The position numbers and the translations under genes were made by a program. A stretch of 64,000 bases of DNA from Methylorubrum populi (lineage in GTDB: Bacteria; Pseudomonadota; Alphaproteobacteria; Rhizobiales; Beijerinckiaceae): the NCBI RefSeq assembly GCF_002355515.1, contig NZ_AP014809.1:4798501-4862500 (forward strand). Reading direction: 5' to 3'. Shown here in pieces: positions 34,582 to 43,611 of the stretch (positions are counted from its first letter, which is position 1; every line of letters begins with the position of its first letter). The notes under the pieces are model-generated. The model searched no databases, was not told the DNA's origin, and was given only the letters and a program-made list of their open reading frames with translations.

Positions 34582-35124
34582 TTAGGCGGCCTTGCGCCCG
34601 CCCTTGCTCTTCGCCTCGCTCTCGACGGCGCGTTCCGAGCCCTCGACGTTGAGTCGCTCCGCGATCTGCGTCAGCAGCTGGTCGGTCTTCTTCTCTTCCT
34701 GAAGGGTTTCGTCGAGCAGCTTGGCGGCGTCCGCGTAGCCGAGTTGGCTCGCCCAGGTCTTCAGCGTGCCGTAGCGGGCGATCTCGTAGTGCTCCACGGC
34801 CTGGGCGCAGGCCGCGAGCACGGCATCGGCCGCGGGGCTGTCCTCGAAATCCTCGAGGTCCTCCTCCATCTCCGCGGTGAGGCCCTGCATCGCCTCACAG
34901 GTCTTGGCGCGGGCCGCCTTGCCGATGATGTCGAAGATCTGCTGCAGCCGCTCGACCTGATTGGCGCTTTCCTCGGCGTGTGTCTCGAAGGCTTGGCGCA
35001 GCTCCTCGTGCTCGGCCGCCTTGGCCGATTTCTTCAGCGCACGCACGGACTGCTTTTCCGCGTAGTAAACATCCTTCAGCGTCTCATAGAACGCGTCGTG
35101 CAAAGTTTTCTGCTTGGCAGCCAT
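34582..35124 (-). CDS. DUF892 ferritin-like (YciE/YciF family) protein
   Basis: A 180-residue four-helix bundle: LHDAFYETLKDVYYAEKQ, then AEHEELRQAFETHAEESANQVERL, and AVEHYEIARYGTL. The Glu/His positions of helices 1, 2 and 4 correspond to the ferritin-like metal site. The C-terminus is a Lys/Arg tail (SKGGRKAA). Members are stress-induced and often found with other general-stress genes. The start is ATG 35122-35124. No clear EcfG-type promoter was found upstream. Confidence 0.92.
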   Translation of the reverse strand: MAAKQKTLHDAFYETLKDVYYAEKQSVRALKKSAKAAEHEELRQAFETHAEESANQVERLQQIFDIIGKAARAKTCEAMQGLTAEMEEDLEDFEDSPAADAVLAACAQAVEHYEIARYGTLKTWASQLGYADAAKLLDETLQEEKKTDQLLTQIAERLNVEGSERAVESEAKSKGGRKAA

Positions 35125-35288
35125 AGTAAGATATCTCCGCTTTTCTGAAAGAGTGGGCCGCGGGAGTGGCCTCACCGGCGGCCTGTCCTGCAAAAACGCG
35201 AAGCTCGGCGCTTGGGTCCGAAAATCATCGGGGGAAAGACTGCAAAATTCCGGGAACCTTTAGTGCCCCCGATCACCCCGCGAACGGC

Positions 35289-35480
35289 TCAGTTCTCCAC
35301 AACCGCGACCTGTCCGGCGATGCCGTCCGTCTTGCCGCTGAGGCCCGGCACTTCGTCGAGTTGGCGCAGGCTGGTGAAGCGGCCCCGCTCCTCACGGTAG
35401 CGCACGATCTCGAAGCCGTGGCCCTTCAGCGCCGGCACCTCATCCAGTTCCTCGGCGGTCGCGGTGTTGAGATCGAGCAT
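35289..35480 (-). CDS. Helix-hairpin-helix (ComEA-like) small protein
   Basis: 63 residues with one HhH pair: LNTATAEELDEVPALKGHGFEIVRYREERGRFTSLRQLDEVPGL, the ComEA/PsbU-type DNA-binding or structural motif. There is no signal peptide, so it is cytoplasmic, unlike true ComEA. The start is ATG 35478-35480. It lies 164 nt upstream of the DUF892 gene on the same strand. Confidence 0.85.
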   Translation of the reverse strand: MLDLNTATAEELDEVPALKGHGFEIVRYREERGRFTSLRQLDEVPGLSGKTDGIAGQVAVVEN

Positions 35481-35701
35481 GGCGGCTTCCTGTTCGGCCG
35501 GGACGGAACGTCAGCGGGATGGGCCGGTTCCGCGTCTCCGTGTCCCCGAACGGCAGGCCGGCCGCGCAGCCTGTTGCCGAACGGCAGCAGGCGCCGAGGA
35601 ACGCCGCCGCCACACCAAAACCGCCCAAGTCTTCGGTACGGGTCGAGTCCGTAAGCCGGCGGGGATCCGTCGCGCCCGCCGGAGTCGGACCACGCAAAGT
35701 C

Positions 35702-37327
35702 ATGCTCGCACGTCTTGCCAGGAGGCTGGCCAGGCCCGCACGGACGGTGTCGCTGGTCGCCGCACATCCGTCGACCGGCCTCGCCCCGAGCATCGCTCCG
35801 GAGGCCGTCTCCGCCCCGGCCGGTCGCCGCGCGACCGCCGGCTTGGCCAACATCCAGATCCTGCGCGGGGTCGCGGCGGCGGTGGTGCTCGTCCACCATG
35901 CAGCGGTCTACGCGCAGCTCCTTCGCGGCGCGGACCGTCTGTTCCCGACCCTCGACGCGATGATGGGGCTGTGGGGCGTTGCCGTCTTTTTCGCGATCTC
36001 AGGCTCCCTCATGGCGGGGCTCGTGGTGCGCGACCGCCCCCTGCTGTTTCTGGCGCACCGGATCTCGCGGATCTTCCCGACCTATCTCGCAGTCGTGGCG
36101 CTGTTCGCCGCCCTGTTCGCGGCCCTCGGCCTGAGCTTCGGCGGTCTCGCGCCGCTCTCGCTGTCGCTCGCGCCCGCGGGCCCGCGCAGCTACGCGCTCA
36201 ACGTCGAGTGGACCCTCGTCTTCGAGACGAGCTTCTATGTCGGCCTGTTCCTGCTGGCGAGCGCAGGTCTTGCCCGCCGGATCGTGCCGCTGGCCGTCCT
36301 CTGGCTCGCCGTGCTCGCGGCGGCCTTCCTGCTGCTGCCGGCGGCCTCGCGCGATCTGGTTCTGCCGCCGGCCTACCTGCTTCCGCTGATGGCCGCCTGC
36401 GTGCCCTTCGCCGGCGGCCTGCTGCTGCCCCGGTTGATCGCCTCCGGTCGAATGACACCTGTGGCCGGGTTGCTGGCGCTGCCGCTGTTCGCCGCCTGCC
36501 TTTTCGTCGAGCGCGATGCGGCGCGCTGGCTCGGCGGGATCGCGGCGGTGCTGCTCGTGGGGGCCGCGGCCTCGGGCCGTCAGGCCCGGAGCGAGGGCGC
36601 CGTGACGCGGGCTGCGCTCGCCCTCGGGGATGCGAGCTACGTGCTCTACCTCATCCACGTCCCGGTGCTGGTGCTGACCGCCTGGGCGGTGCCCGCCCAC
36701 TGGTCCGGCTTCGCCTACGGTCTCACCGCCGTCATGGCCGCGCTCGGGCTCGCCGCGATGCTCGGGCCCTTCGATCTGGCGCTCTACCGCGCCCTGCGCC
36801 GCCGCATCGACGCGGCCGCGCCCGCCACCCTCAAGCGCGGGCTCACCGCCTACCTGCTGATATTTGCCGGTTGTGCCGCCTGGGGCAACGCCGAGACCGC
36901 CCGCAACGACGGGTACGAGCGGCGGGCGCGCGCGGCGCTGGCCGCCCTGCCCGCTGAGGCTTGGTCCAGCCCCGGGGCGGCCAAAGCGGCGATCGAGGGC
37001 CGCGGCCTCGCGCTTCCCCCATCGATGCAGGCCGCGCTGGAGGGCATCGAGCCCGCCTCGCCGGTCGATACCGTCGTCTCGGCCTACGCCTACGATCCGG
37101 CGCGGCCGAAGCAGACCTACCTTCTGGCCGTTTACTGCTCCGGCCGCCTGATCGGCCTCGACCGGCCGCGCCGGTGGCGCAAGGACCTCGCCGCCGTGAC
37201 CGGTTCGACGCGGCCGGGCCGGATCGGCTTCCTGATGCAGATCCCCACCGCCGCCTGCGCGGCAGACCCGGCTCCGCTCGTGCTCGCCATCGATCCGGAC
37301 GGGCGGATGGCCGTGCTGGGGCGCTGA
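35702..37327 (+). CDS. Acyltransferase-3 family membrane protein
   Basis: About 541 residues from ATG 35702. Ten or so membrane helices follow the acyltransferase-3 (OafA/ExoZ) plan: NIQILRGVAAAVVLVHHAAVY carries the His, then LWGVAVFFAISGSLM, and HRISRIFPTYL. A C-terminal domain of about 120 residues after the last helix has no family I recognise; it includes SAYAYDPARPKQTYLLAVYCSGR. The family O-acetylates exopolysaccharide or lipid sugars. The frame stays open upstream to 35519, so a longer N-terminus (61 more residues, Arg/Pro-rich) cannot be excluded. It lies within the block that separates metG from holB. Confidence 0.85.
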   Translation: MLARLARRLARPARTVSLVAAHPSTGLAPSIAPEAVSAPAGRRATAGLANIQILRGVAAAVVLVHHAAVYAQLLRGADRLFPTLDAMMGLWGVAVFFAISGSLMAGLVVRDRPLLFLAHRISRIFPTYLAVVALFAALFAALGLSFGGLAPLSLSLAPAGPRSYALNVEWTLVFETSFYVGLFLLASAGLARRIVPLAVLWLAVLAAAFLLLPAASRDLVLPPAYLLPLMAACVPFAGGLLLPRLIASGRMTPVAGLLALPLFAACLFVERDAARWLGGIAAVLLVGAAASGRQARSEGAVTRAALALGDASYVLYLIHVPVLVLTAWAVPAHWSGFAYGLTAVMAALGLAAMLGPFDLALYRALRRRIDAAAPATLKRGLTAYLLIFAGCAAWGNAETARNDGYERRARAALAALPAEAWSSPGAAKAAIEGRGLALPPSMQAALEGIEPASPVDTVVSAYAYDPARPKQTYLLAVYCSGRLIGLDRPRRWRKDLAAVTGSTRPGRIGFLMQIPTAACAADPAPLVLAIDPDGRMAVLGR

Positions 37328-37384
37328 ACGCGTCTCAGGCGGAAGCCGGATGCTCTCTTCGGGCAGGGCGGCTTCGGCTTCCGC

Positions 37385-38470
37385 TCAAGCCCGTGCGGCG
37401 GCGGCCAGTTCGCGGAAGGCCGCGAGCACCAGCGGCCGGCGGTCGAGGTTGTAGATCGCCGCCTCGCGGGCGGAGGCTGCGATGCGCTCGGCCGCCTCGA
37501 CGAGCCCGAGCAGGCGGGCCGGGCCCTCGCCCTGGCGGCGGTCGAGCTCGGCCGAGACATGACGCTGGATCGCGTCCAGCGCCGTGGCCAGCAGGGGCTC
37601 GGCGTCGCGGCCGGCCAGCGTCTCCGCGAGCTTGAGGACGCGCCGCCCATCGGGCTCGGGCAGGCCGGCCAGCAGGGCGGACACCTCCGCCTCGACCGCG
37701 GCGGTGGCGGGATCGAGCAGGGCCACGGCGCGGGCGACCGAGCCCTCGCAGAGCGCGACCGCCCGCGCCAGGGCCGCGGCGTCGGGACGGACGAAGGGGG
37801 GCGGGAAGCCCTCGATCACCGCGCGCAGATCGGTCTCGGCAAGCGGGCGCAGCGCCAGGGCCCGGCAGCGGGAGCGGATCGTCGGCAGCAGGCGGCCGGG
37901 CGCGTGCGAGACGATGAGGAAGATCGCGCGCGGCGGCGGCTCCTCGATCATCTTGAGGAGTGCGTTGGCGCTGTTGGCGTTGAGATCCTCGGCGCTGTCG
38001 ACGATGCAGACCCGCCAGCCCCCCTCCCCGCCCGCGGTGGCGCCGAACAGGGCGAGCGCCTCGCGGGCGGCATCGACCGAGATGCGCGTCGGAAGGGTCT
38101 TGGCGCCGGGCGCCTGGACCCGGCGGAGCGCCACGAGGTTCGGATGCGACAGGGCCGCCACCTGCCGCGCGGCCGGATGGTCCTCCGGCACGTCGAGGGA
38201 CTCGGGGGAAGGAAGCGTGCGCGGGTCCGCCACGAGCCGGCGCGCGACGCGGTAGGCGAGCGTCGCCTTGCCGATGCCGGCGGGGCCGCCGATCAGCCAG
38301 GCGTGGTGGAGGCGTCCCGAGGCCAGGGCGGCGGCGAAGGCGGCCTCGGCCTGGGGCTGGCCGAGGAGGCAGGTCTGCTCGCGGGGGCGAGGGATGTTGG
38401 CGAGGTCGCCCGCCTCGGATTCCGTGCGGGCGGAATCGCGGGCGCCGCTGCGGGTGGAATCAGGCCGCAT
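37385..38470 (-). CDS. holB: DNA polymerase III subunit delta prime
   Basis: A 361-residue clamp-loader AAA+ subunit: ACLxxGQPQAEAAFAAAL entry, Walker A variant GGPAGIGKATLAYR, the DEAD-like VDSAEDLNANSANALLKMIEEPP, and the SRC motif IRSRCRALALRPL. ATG 38468-38470 overlaps the tmk stop by 11 nt, the usual tmk-holB coupling. As in many delta prime subunits, the usual zinc-module cysteines are reduced in alphaproteobacteria. Confidence 0.93.
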   Translation of the reverse strand: MRPDSTRSGARDSARTESEAGDLANIPRPREQTCLLGQPQAEAAFAAALASGRLHHAWLIGGPAGIGKATLAYRVARRLVADPRTLPSPESLDVPEDHPAARQVAALSHPNLVALRRVQAPGAKTLPTRISVDAAREALALFGATAGGEGGWRVCIVDSAEDLNANSANALLKMIEEPPPRAIFLIVSHAPGRLLPTIRSRCRALALRPLAETDLRAVIEGFPPPFVRPDAAALARAVALCEGSVARAVALLDPATAAVEAEVSALLAGLPEPDGRRVLKLAETLAGRDAEPLLATALDAIQRHVSAELDRRQGEGPARLLGLVEAAERIAASAREAAIYNLDRRPLVLAAFRELAAAARA

Positions 38471-39161
38471 GGCCCTGCCCTTCCCCCGGCGCCGGAACGC
38501 GCTGGGGAAGCAGATCCGGCCGCCACGCGGAGACGGCCTCGCGGATCCGAGCCTCGACCGCGTCGGGCCCGGGCTCCGCATCGATGACGCGGCAGCGCTC
38601 CGGTTCGGCCTCGGCGATGGCGCGGAAGGCCGCCCGCAGCCGCTCGTGGAAGCGCAGGCCCTCCGCCTCGAAACGGTCGGCGGGTCTCCCCTCCCCGCGG
38701 CTTTGCGCCCGGGCGAGCCCGGCCTCGGGCGGCAGGTCGAGGATCAGGGTGAGGTCTGGGCGCAGGCCCTCCAGCGTCACCTGCTCCAGACTGGCGATCA
38801 GCCCCGGCTCCAGGCCGCCCGCCGCGCCTTGATAGGCGCGGGTCGAATCGGAGAACCGGTCGCACAGTACGATCGCGCCGCGGGCGAGCGCCGGGCGGAT
38901 CCGGTTCTCGATGTGGTCGATGCGGGCGGCGGCGAACATCAGCGCCTCGGCGAAGGGCCCGTAGGGCTTGGCGACGCCCCGCAGCAGCGCCGCGCGCAGG
39001 TCCTCGGCCCGCTCGGTGCCGCCGGGCTCGCGGGTGGTCACGACCTCGCGCCCGCCCGTCTGCCGCAGGGCTTCGGCGAGACGCGCGATCTGGGTGGACT
39101 TGCCCGCCCCCTCCCCGCCCTCGAAGGTGATGAAGACGCCCCGCGGCGCATCGCTCGACAT
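38460..39161 (-). CDS. tmk: Thymidylate kinase
   Basis: A 233-residue dTMP kinase: P-loop FEGGEGAGKSTQ, the DRx motif CDRFSDSTRAYQG, and TREPGGTERAEDLR. The lid arginines lie in RGEGRPADRFEAEG. It produces dTDP for DNA synthesis. It is followed by holB with an 11-nt overlap. The permease gene upstream is 42 nt away on the same strand. Confidence 0.96.
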   Translation of the reverse strand: MSSDAPRGVFITFEGGEGAGKSTQIARLAEALRQTGGREVVTTREPGGTERAEDLRAALLRGVAKPYGPFAEALMFAAARIDHIENRIRPALARGAIVLCDRFSDSTRAYQGAAGGLEPGLIASLEQVTLEGLRPDLTLILDLPPEAGLARAQSRGEGRPADRFEAEGLRFHERLRAAFRAIAEAEPERCRVIDAEPGPDAVEARIREAVSAWRPDLLPQRVPAPGEGQGHAA

Positions 39162-39203
39162 GGAATGCGGGCTAGCACAGCGGAAGGCGCGGCGCGACCA
39201 TGG

Positions 39204-39980
39204 CTAGGCCGCCGCGCCCTTTCGCCCCGTCAGCCAGGAGGCGGTCAGCACCACGAGCCCGACGGCGGCGATCAGCAGGGTCGAGGCGGCGTTGATCTCC
39301 GGATTCACCCCGAGGCGGACTTGGCTGTAGATCCGCATCGGCAGGGTGGTGGCGCCGGGGCCGGAGACGAAGCTCGCGATCACGAGGTCGTCGAGCGACA
39401 GGGTGAAGGCGAGCAGGAACCCGGCCGCGACCGAGGGCGCGATCAGCGGCAGGGTGATGCCGAAGAAGACCCGGGCCGGTCCCGCGCCGAGATCGGCGGC
39501 CGCCTCCTCCAGCGAGCGGTCGAGGCCCTTCAGGCGGGCGCCGACCACCACCGCGACGAAGCCGGTGGCGAAGGTCGCATGCGCGATGACGAGGGTCGTG
39601 ATGCCCCGGTCGAGGCCGATGCCGACGAAGAGGAGCAGCAGCGACAGGCCGGTGATGACTTCCGGCATCACCATCGGCGCGTAGAGGAGCCCGGTATAGG
39701 CGCCCCGCCCCCGGAAGCGCCCGTGCCGGTCGAGCGCGAGCGCCGCGCAGGTGCCGAGCACCCCGGCGATGGTGGCCGAGAGGGCGGCAACCTTGAGCGA
39801 GACGAGGGCGGCGGCGATGAGCGGCCCGTCCCGGAACAGCACGCCGTACCACTCGGTCGAGAACCCGCCCCAGACCGTGACGAGCTTCGACGCGTTGAAC
39901 GAGTAGACGATCAGCACCCCGATCGGCGCGTAGAGGAAGGCCAGCGCCAGGATCAGCACCGTGCGGGCGAAGAGACTCAT
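39204..39980 (-). CDS. ABC transporter permease (PotC/PotI type)
   Basis: A 258-residue inner-membrane permease with six helices and the EAA loop LEEAAADLGAGPARVFFGITLPLIAPS. The FNASKLVTVWGGFSTEWY region is typical of the PotC/PotI (spermidine/putrescine) group. The start is ATG 39978-39980, overlapping the stop of the PotH-like gene (ATGA). Confidence 0.92.
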   Translation of the reverse strand: MSLFARTVLILALAFLYAPIGVLIVYSFNASKLVTVWGGFSTEWYGVLFRDGPLIAAALVSLKVAALSATIAGVLGTCAALALDRHGRFRGRGAYTGLLYAPMVMPEVITGLSLLLLFVGIGLDRGITTLVIAHATFATGFVAVVVGARLKGLDRSLEEAAADLGAGPARVFFGITLPLIAPSVAAGFLLAFTLSLDDLVIASFVSGPGATTLPMRIYSQVRLGVNPEINAASTLLIAAVGLVVLTASWLTGRKGAAA

Positions 39981-40936
39981 CGCTGAGCCCCCTCCGCCGC
40001 TTCCTCGCGCCGCAGCTCCGCCTCGCGGAACAGCACCACGGGCCCGACGACGAGGATCAGCAGCAGCACGGCGACGGCCGAGGCGAGGGGCCAGTCCCGA
40101 TTCGAGAAGAACTCGCTCCACAGGACGCGCCCGAGCATCAGCGTGTCCGAGCCGCCCAGCAGATCCGGGATGATGAACTCGCCGACCATGGGGATGAAGC
40201 AGAGCAGCGCCCCGGCGGCGAGGCCGGGCAGGCTCAGCGGCAGCGTGACGGTGAAGAAGGTCCGCGCCCGCGACGCGCCGAGATCGGCGGCGGCCTCGGT
40301 GAGCGCGGGGTCGAGCCGGCTCATCACCGCGTAGAGCGGCAGCACCATGAAGGGCAGGTAGGCGTAAGCGAGCCCGATCAGCACGCCGAAGGGACCGTCG
40401 AGGATCGGCAGCGGCGCGGCGATCAGCCCGAGCTTGATCAGGGCGGCGTTGAGCAGCCCCTCGGGCTTGAGGATCACGATCCAGGCGTAGACGCGGATGA
40501 GAAAGCTCGTCCAGAACGGCACGATGACGAGCGCCACCAGGATCGGCTGCCAGCGCGCCGAGGCGCGGGCCATGGCGTAGGCCGTCGGCGTGCCGATCAG
40601 GACGAGGATCGCGGTGGCGAGCGCGGCGTAGCCGAGCGAGGAGAGGGCGGCGTCGCGGTAGAGCGCGTCGGCCGCGATCATCTGGTAGTTCTGGAAATCG
40701 AGTGCCTCGAAGAACTCGCGCCAGCCCTCCAGGCCACCGTCCCATTCGAGCACCGGCAGGTAGGGCGGCTGCGCTGTGGCCGGCGAGGAGAGGCTGATCT
40801 TCAGCGTCACCGCGAAGGGCACGAGGAAGAACAGCGCCAGCCAGAGGAAGGGCAAGCCCCGGACGAAGCCTCGACCCAAGCGCTGGGACAGGTGACGCGA
40901 CGGGTGACGGGAAGGACGCCGCGAAGGGCCGCTCAT
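39977..40936 (-). CDS. ABC transporter permease (PotB/PotH type)
   Basis: A 319-residue permease with an N-terminal Arg/Ser-rich extension, then six helices. The EAA loop is LTEAAADLGASRARTFFTVTLPLSLPG. The LFFLVPFAVTLKISLS and IVPFWTSFLIRVYAW segments are characteristic of PotB/PotH. It overlaps its neighbours by 4 nt on both sides, so the three components are made together. Confidence 0.92.
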   Translation of the reverse strand: MSGPSRRPSRHPSRHLSQRLGRGFVRGLPFLWLALFFLVPFAVTLKISLSSPATAQPPYLPVLEWDGGLEGWREFFEALDFQNYQMIAADALYRDAALSSLGYAALATAILVLIGTPTAYAMARASARWQPILVALVIVPFWTSFLIRVYAWIVILKPEGLLNAALIKLGLIAAPLPILDGPFGVLIGLAYAYLPFMVLPLYAVMSRLDPALTEAAADLGASRARTFFTVTLPLSLPGLAAGALLCFIPMVGEFIIPDLLGGSDTLMLGRVLWSEFFSNRDWPLASAVAVLLLILVVGPVVLFREAELRREEAAEGAQR

Positions 40937-42018
40937 GCCGGCAGGATCCGCGCGGCGTCCGCCGGCACCGCGACGGTGACGGTTTCGCCGACGGCCGGGA
41001 TCGGGCCGGCGGCCGGCAGGGCGGCGGAGGCGCGCAGGACCGAGCCGTTGGCCATCTCCACCCGGTAGCGGATGCGGTCGCCGAGGAAGGTCGCCTCGGT
41101 CAGGGTTCCGGGCAGGCCGCCGGCCTCACCCTCCCCGCTCACGACGAGACGTTCGGGACGGACCGCGACCACGACGGCGTTGCCCGCCTCGCCCTCGCCG
41201 GTCGCGCGGACGAGTCCCAGGGCCGTCTCGACGCTGCGGATCCCGCCGGGCTCCGATCCCCTGAGGCGGCCATCGATCAGGTTCACGTCGCCGAGCAGGC
41301 CCGCGACGTAGCGGCTCGCCGGGCGCTCGTAGAGCTCGCGCGCCGGCCCCACCTGCACGAGGCGCCCGCGCTCCATCACGCCGATCCGGTCGGCGAGCGC
41401 CATCGCCTCCTCGGCATCGTGGGTGACGACGACGAAGCTCGTGCCGAGCCGCCGCTGGATCGCCCGCAATTCCCCTTGCGTTTCCTCGCGCAGGGCTCGG
41501 TCCAGCGCCCCGAGCGGCTCGTCGAGGAGCAGGAGGCGCGGCTCGCGGGCCAGCGCCCGGGCCAGGGCCACCCGCTGGCGCTGGCCGCCGGAGAGCTTGT
41601 CGGGGCGGCGCGCCTCGAAGCCTTCGAGCCGCACGAGCCGGAGCAGCTCCTTCACCCGCCCGGATACCTGCGCCCGGCTGAGGCCCAAACCTTTCAGCCC
41701 GTAGGCGAGATTGGCCGCCACGCTCATATGCGGGAACAGCGCGTAGGACTGGAACATCATGTTGACCGGCCGCCGGTGCGGCGGCAGCGCGGTCAGATCG
41801 ACGTCACCGAGCCGGATCGTCCCGGAATCCGGCGTCTCGAACCCGGCCACCATCCGCAGCAGGGTGCTCTTGCCGCAGCCGGAGGGCCCGAGCAGGCAGA
41901 AGAACTCGCCGCCTGCGAGATCGAGGGAGACGCCATCGACCGCCATGTGCGGGCCGAAGCGCTTAGCGACCCGCTCCAGGCGGAGCCTCTGTTCCGGATG
42001 GGACGTGCTTGCGTGCAA
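40933..42018 (-). CDS. ABC transporter ATP-binding protein (PotA/PotG type)
   Basis: A 361-residue importer ATPase: Walker A GPSGCGKSTLLRM, Q-loop MMFQSYALFPHMSV, signature LSGGQRQRVALARAL, Walker B RLLLLDEPLGALD, and H-loop VVVTHDAEEA. The C-terminal TOBE domain has VRPERL. TTG at 42016-42018 is the best start, since no ATG or GTG lies near the family N-terminus; its ribosome site is weak. The operon lacks a periplasmic binding protein in this window. Polyamine transport is the family's main role but is not proven here. Confidence 0.92.
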   Translation of the reverse strand: MHASTSHPEQRLRLERVAKRFGPHMAVDGVSLDLAGGEFFCLLGPSGCGKSTLLRMVAGFETPDSGTIRLGDVDLTALPPHRRPVNMMFQSYALFPHMSVAANLAYGLKGLGLSRAQVSGRVKELLRLVRLEGFEARRPDKLSGGQRQRVALARALAREPRLLLLDEPLGALDRALREETQGELRAIQRRLGTSFVVVTHDAEEAMALADRIGVMERGRLVQVGPARELYERPASRYVAGLLGDVNLIDGRLRGSEPGGIRSVETALGLVRATGEGEAGNAVVVAVRPERLVVSGEGEAGGLPGTLTEATFLGDRIRYRVEMANGSVLRASAALPAAGPIPAVGETVTVAVPADAARILPA

Positions 42019-42107
42019 GATGGATCTTCGGACCGGCGTCGCGGCGGATTCCCGGCGACTTGTCTGTTGAGAAGGGCGATTTCGAGAGAACGGCGCCGCG
42101 GCAAGGC

Positions 42108-42800
42108 TCAGGCGTCTTCCCGCAGCGCCTCCTGGACCCGCGCCTCGAGGAGGTCGGGGCGGCGGATGACGAGGGCGCCGCGGGTTCGGTCGATCAGGCC
42201 TTCGCCCGCCATCACCGTGAACTCGCGGGTCACCTGCTCCCGGCGGCAGCCGATGCGGGCGGCCAGCACGTGGTGGTAGGGCGGCGGCGTCACCACCCGC
42301 TCGCCATCCTGCCCGGCCCGCGGGACCGACAGACGCAGCAGCTCGGCGTAGAGCCGGTGGCGCAGGTCGAGCAGCGCGTGCTCCATCAGCCGGGTGTTCA
42401 ACTCGCGCACGCGTTTGGCGAGCAGGCGGAACAGCCGGTCGGCGATCGCTTCCGAGGCGAACACGATCTGGCGGAAGACCGGGGCGGGCACCACGCAGAC
42501 CTCGCCGCGGGTGAGCGCCGTGACGTTGGCCGAGCGGCCGATGCCGTCGAGTGCTGCCAGCTCGCCGAAGAAGGCGCCGGTGCGCATCTCGCCGAGGATG
42601 ACCTCCTTGCCGGACTGGGACCGGTTGAGGATGCGCACTTCGCCCATGGCGAGGAAGTACACGTCGGTCGAGATGTCGTCGTAGTCGACGAGGGTCTCGT
42701 TCTCGTCGAAGCGCCGCCAATGGCAGCGCGTCTCGAATGGGGAGAGATCGACACCCGGTTCCTTGAAGAACGGGATGCTCGCCAACCGGCCTGTCGCCAC
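42108..42800 (-). CDS. Crp/Fnr-family transcription regulator
   Basis: 230 residues: an N-terminal cyclic-nucleotide-like beta barrel (EVRILNRSQSGKEVILGEMRTGAFFGELAALDGIGRSANVTAL), the dimer helix, and a winged HTH with recognition helix around CRREQVTREFTVMAGEGLI. The FGELAALDG...RSA segment resembles a cAMP-binding cassette. There are no Fnr-type N-terminal cysteines. The start is GTG 42798-42800. The ABC transporter genes begin 89 nt downstream and could be a target or cotranscribed. Confidence 0.92.
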   Translation of the reverse strand: MATGRLASIPFFKEPGVDLSPFETRCHWRRFDENETLVDYDDISTDVYFLAMGEVRILNRSQSGKEVILGEMRTGAFFGELAALDGIGRSANVTALTRGEVCVVPAPVFRQIVFASEAIADRLFRLLAKRVRELNTRLMEHALLDLRHRLYAELLRLSVPRAGQDGERVVTPPPYHHVLAARIGCRREQVTREFTVMAGEGLIDRTRGALVIRRPDLLEARVQEALREDA

Positions 42801-43190
42801 GCCTCTTGTACCTTGTCTACGCGCGTAGCCTGGATGGTGAGGCTCCCGCCGGGGCGGGTCAAGTCGTCGCGCGCGGCTGCCCGACGATTGAGGTGGACGG
42901 CTGGGATCCTCGGACGGTTCCCCGCGCCGCGCCGGGGCGGCGACCGAATCCGGCGAGGCGTCGCGGGGCGCGGGCTGATTCGGACGTCGCGGCCGGCTGT
43001 AATCGCGCTAAAAGGCTAAACTGATAAGCACTTAGCCGGAGAACGAATAGGCAGCCTCCAATCGTCTTCCATGAAGTTGTCCGCCGCGCAACAGGTTTTT
43101 TGTACCGCATGTAGTCATTTTCCGCGTGATTTTAGGAAGCATTAACCGTAACCTTTCGTTGCGGATCTGAGGCAATCGCGGAGTTAACCG
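42801..43190. other. Intergenic region, no gene seen
   Basis: 390 nt between divergent genes. The right half (43010-43190) is AT-rich with TTTAGGAAGCATTAACCG and is the likely promoter zone of the small protein at 43191. ORFs on either strand have poor composition and no ribosome site. Confidence 0.5.
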
Positions 43191-43442
43191 ATGTTGGAAG
43201 GTTACCGTGACTTATTTCTGCAGGACGCTTTCAAAGTAGGACTGATTTCATCTTCAGAGAGTCGTGGTGATATTGGGTGCCTCGTTTGGGACGAGACACC
43301 CGATGGAGTCGATGTCGAAGTCGGTCCTGATGTCATCGTTCCTGATTCTGTGCGCTTATCCATCGCCTGCTTGAAGATCGACTGTCGTTGCGACGTGGTC
43401 GAGCGTGAGGGCTGTCGTCTTTATCTTGCATTCGTTCGCTGA
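43191..43442 (+). CDS. Small PilZ-like protein
   Basis: An 83-residue protein. GCLVWDETPDGVDVEV, then VPDSVRLSI, then CDVVEREGCRLYLAFV follows the strand order of a PilZ barrel (GCxVxDxSxxG...CRVVxRxGxxLGVxFV). The RxxxR c-di-GMP-binding motif normally preceding it is absent, so nucleotide binding is doubtful. Base composition is lower in G+C than neighbours. The PilZ assignment is a pattern judgement, not certain. Confidence 0.6.
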   Translation: MLEGYRDLFLQDAFKVGLISSSESRGDIGCLVWDETPDGVDVEVGPDVIVPDSVRLSIACLKIDCRCDVVEREGCRLYLAFVR

Positions 43443-43611
43443 GGCGGCACGGCTGCCGCATCCGCTGCTGACATCCCGCCCGGCCGTCATTTGCAAGACC
43501 GCGCGATCCATAGGATTCGTGGCGCAATGATTCACGAGCGTGTGAGCACCCGCACCCATTCGGGCCGGGAACGAGGCTAGCTTCGCCGCTCTCGAAGCGG
43601 ACGCTCGGCCT

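Noticed and set aside
35125-35288. EcfG-type promoter before the DUF892 gene
   Set aside because: A GGAAC-like box exists only on the wrong strand, and no correctly spaced partner was found in the right orientation.
42859-43110. An 83-codon minus-strand frame in the gap before the PilZ-like gene
   Set aside because: No ribosome site, Arg-rich shadow composition, no recognisable motif.
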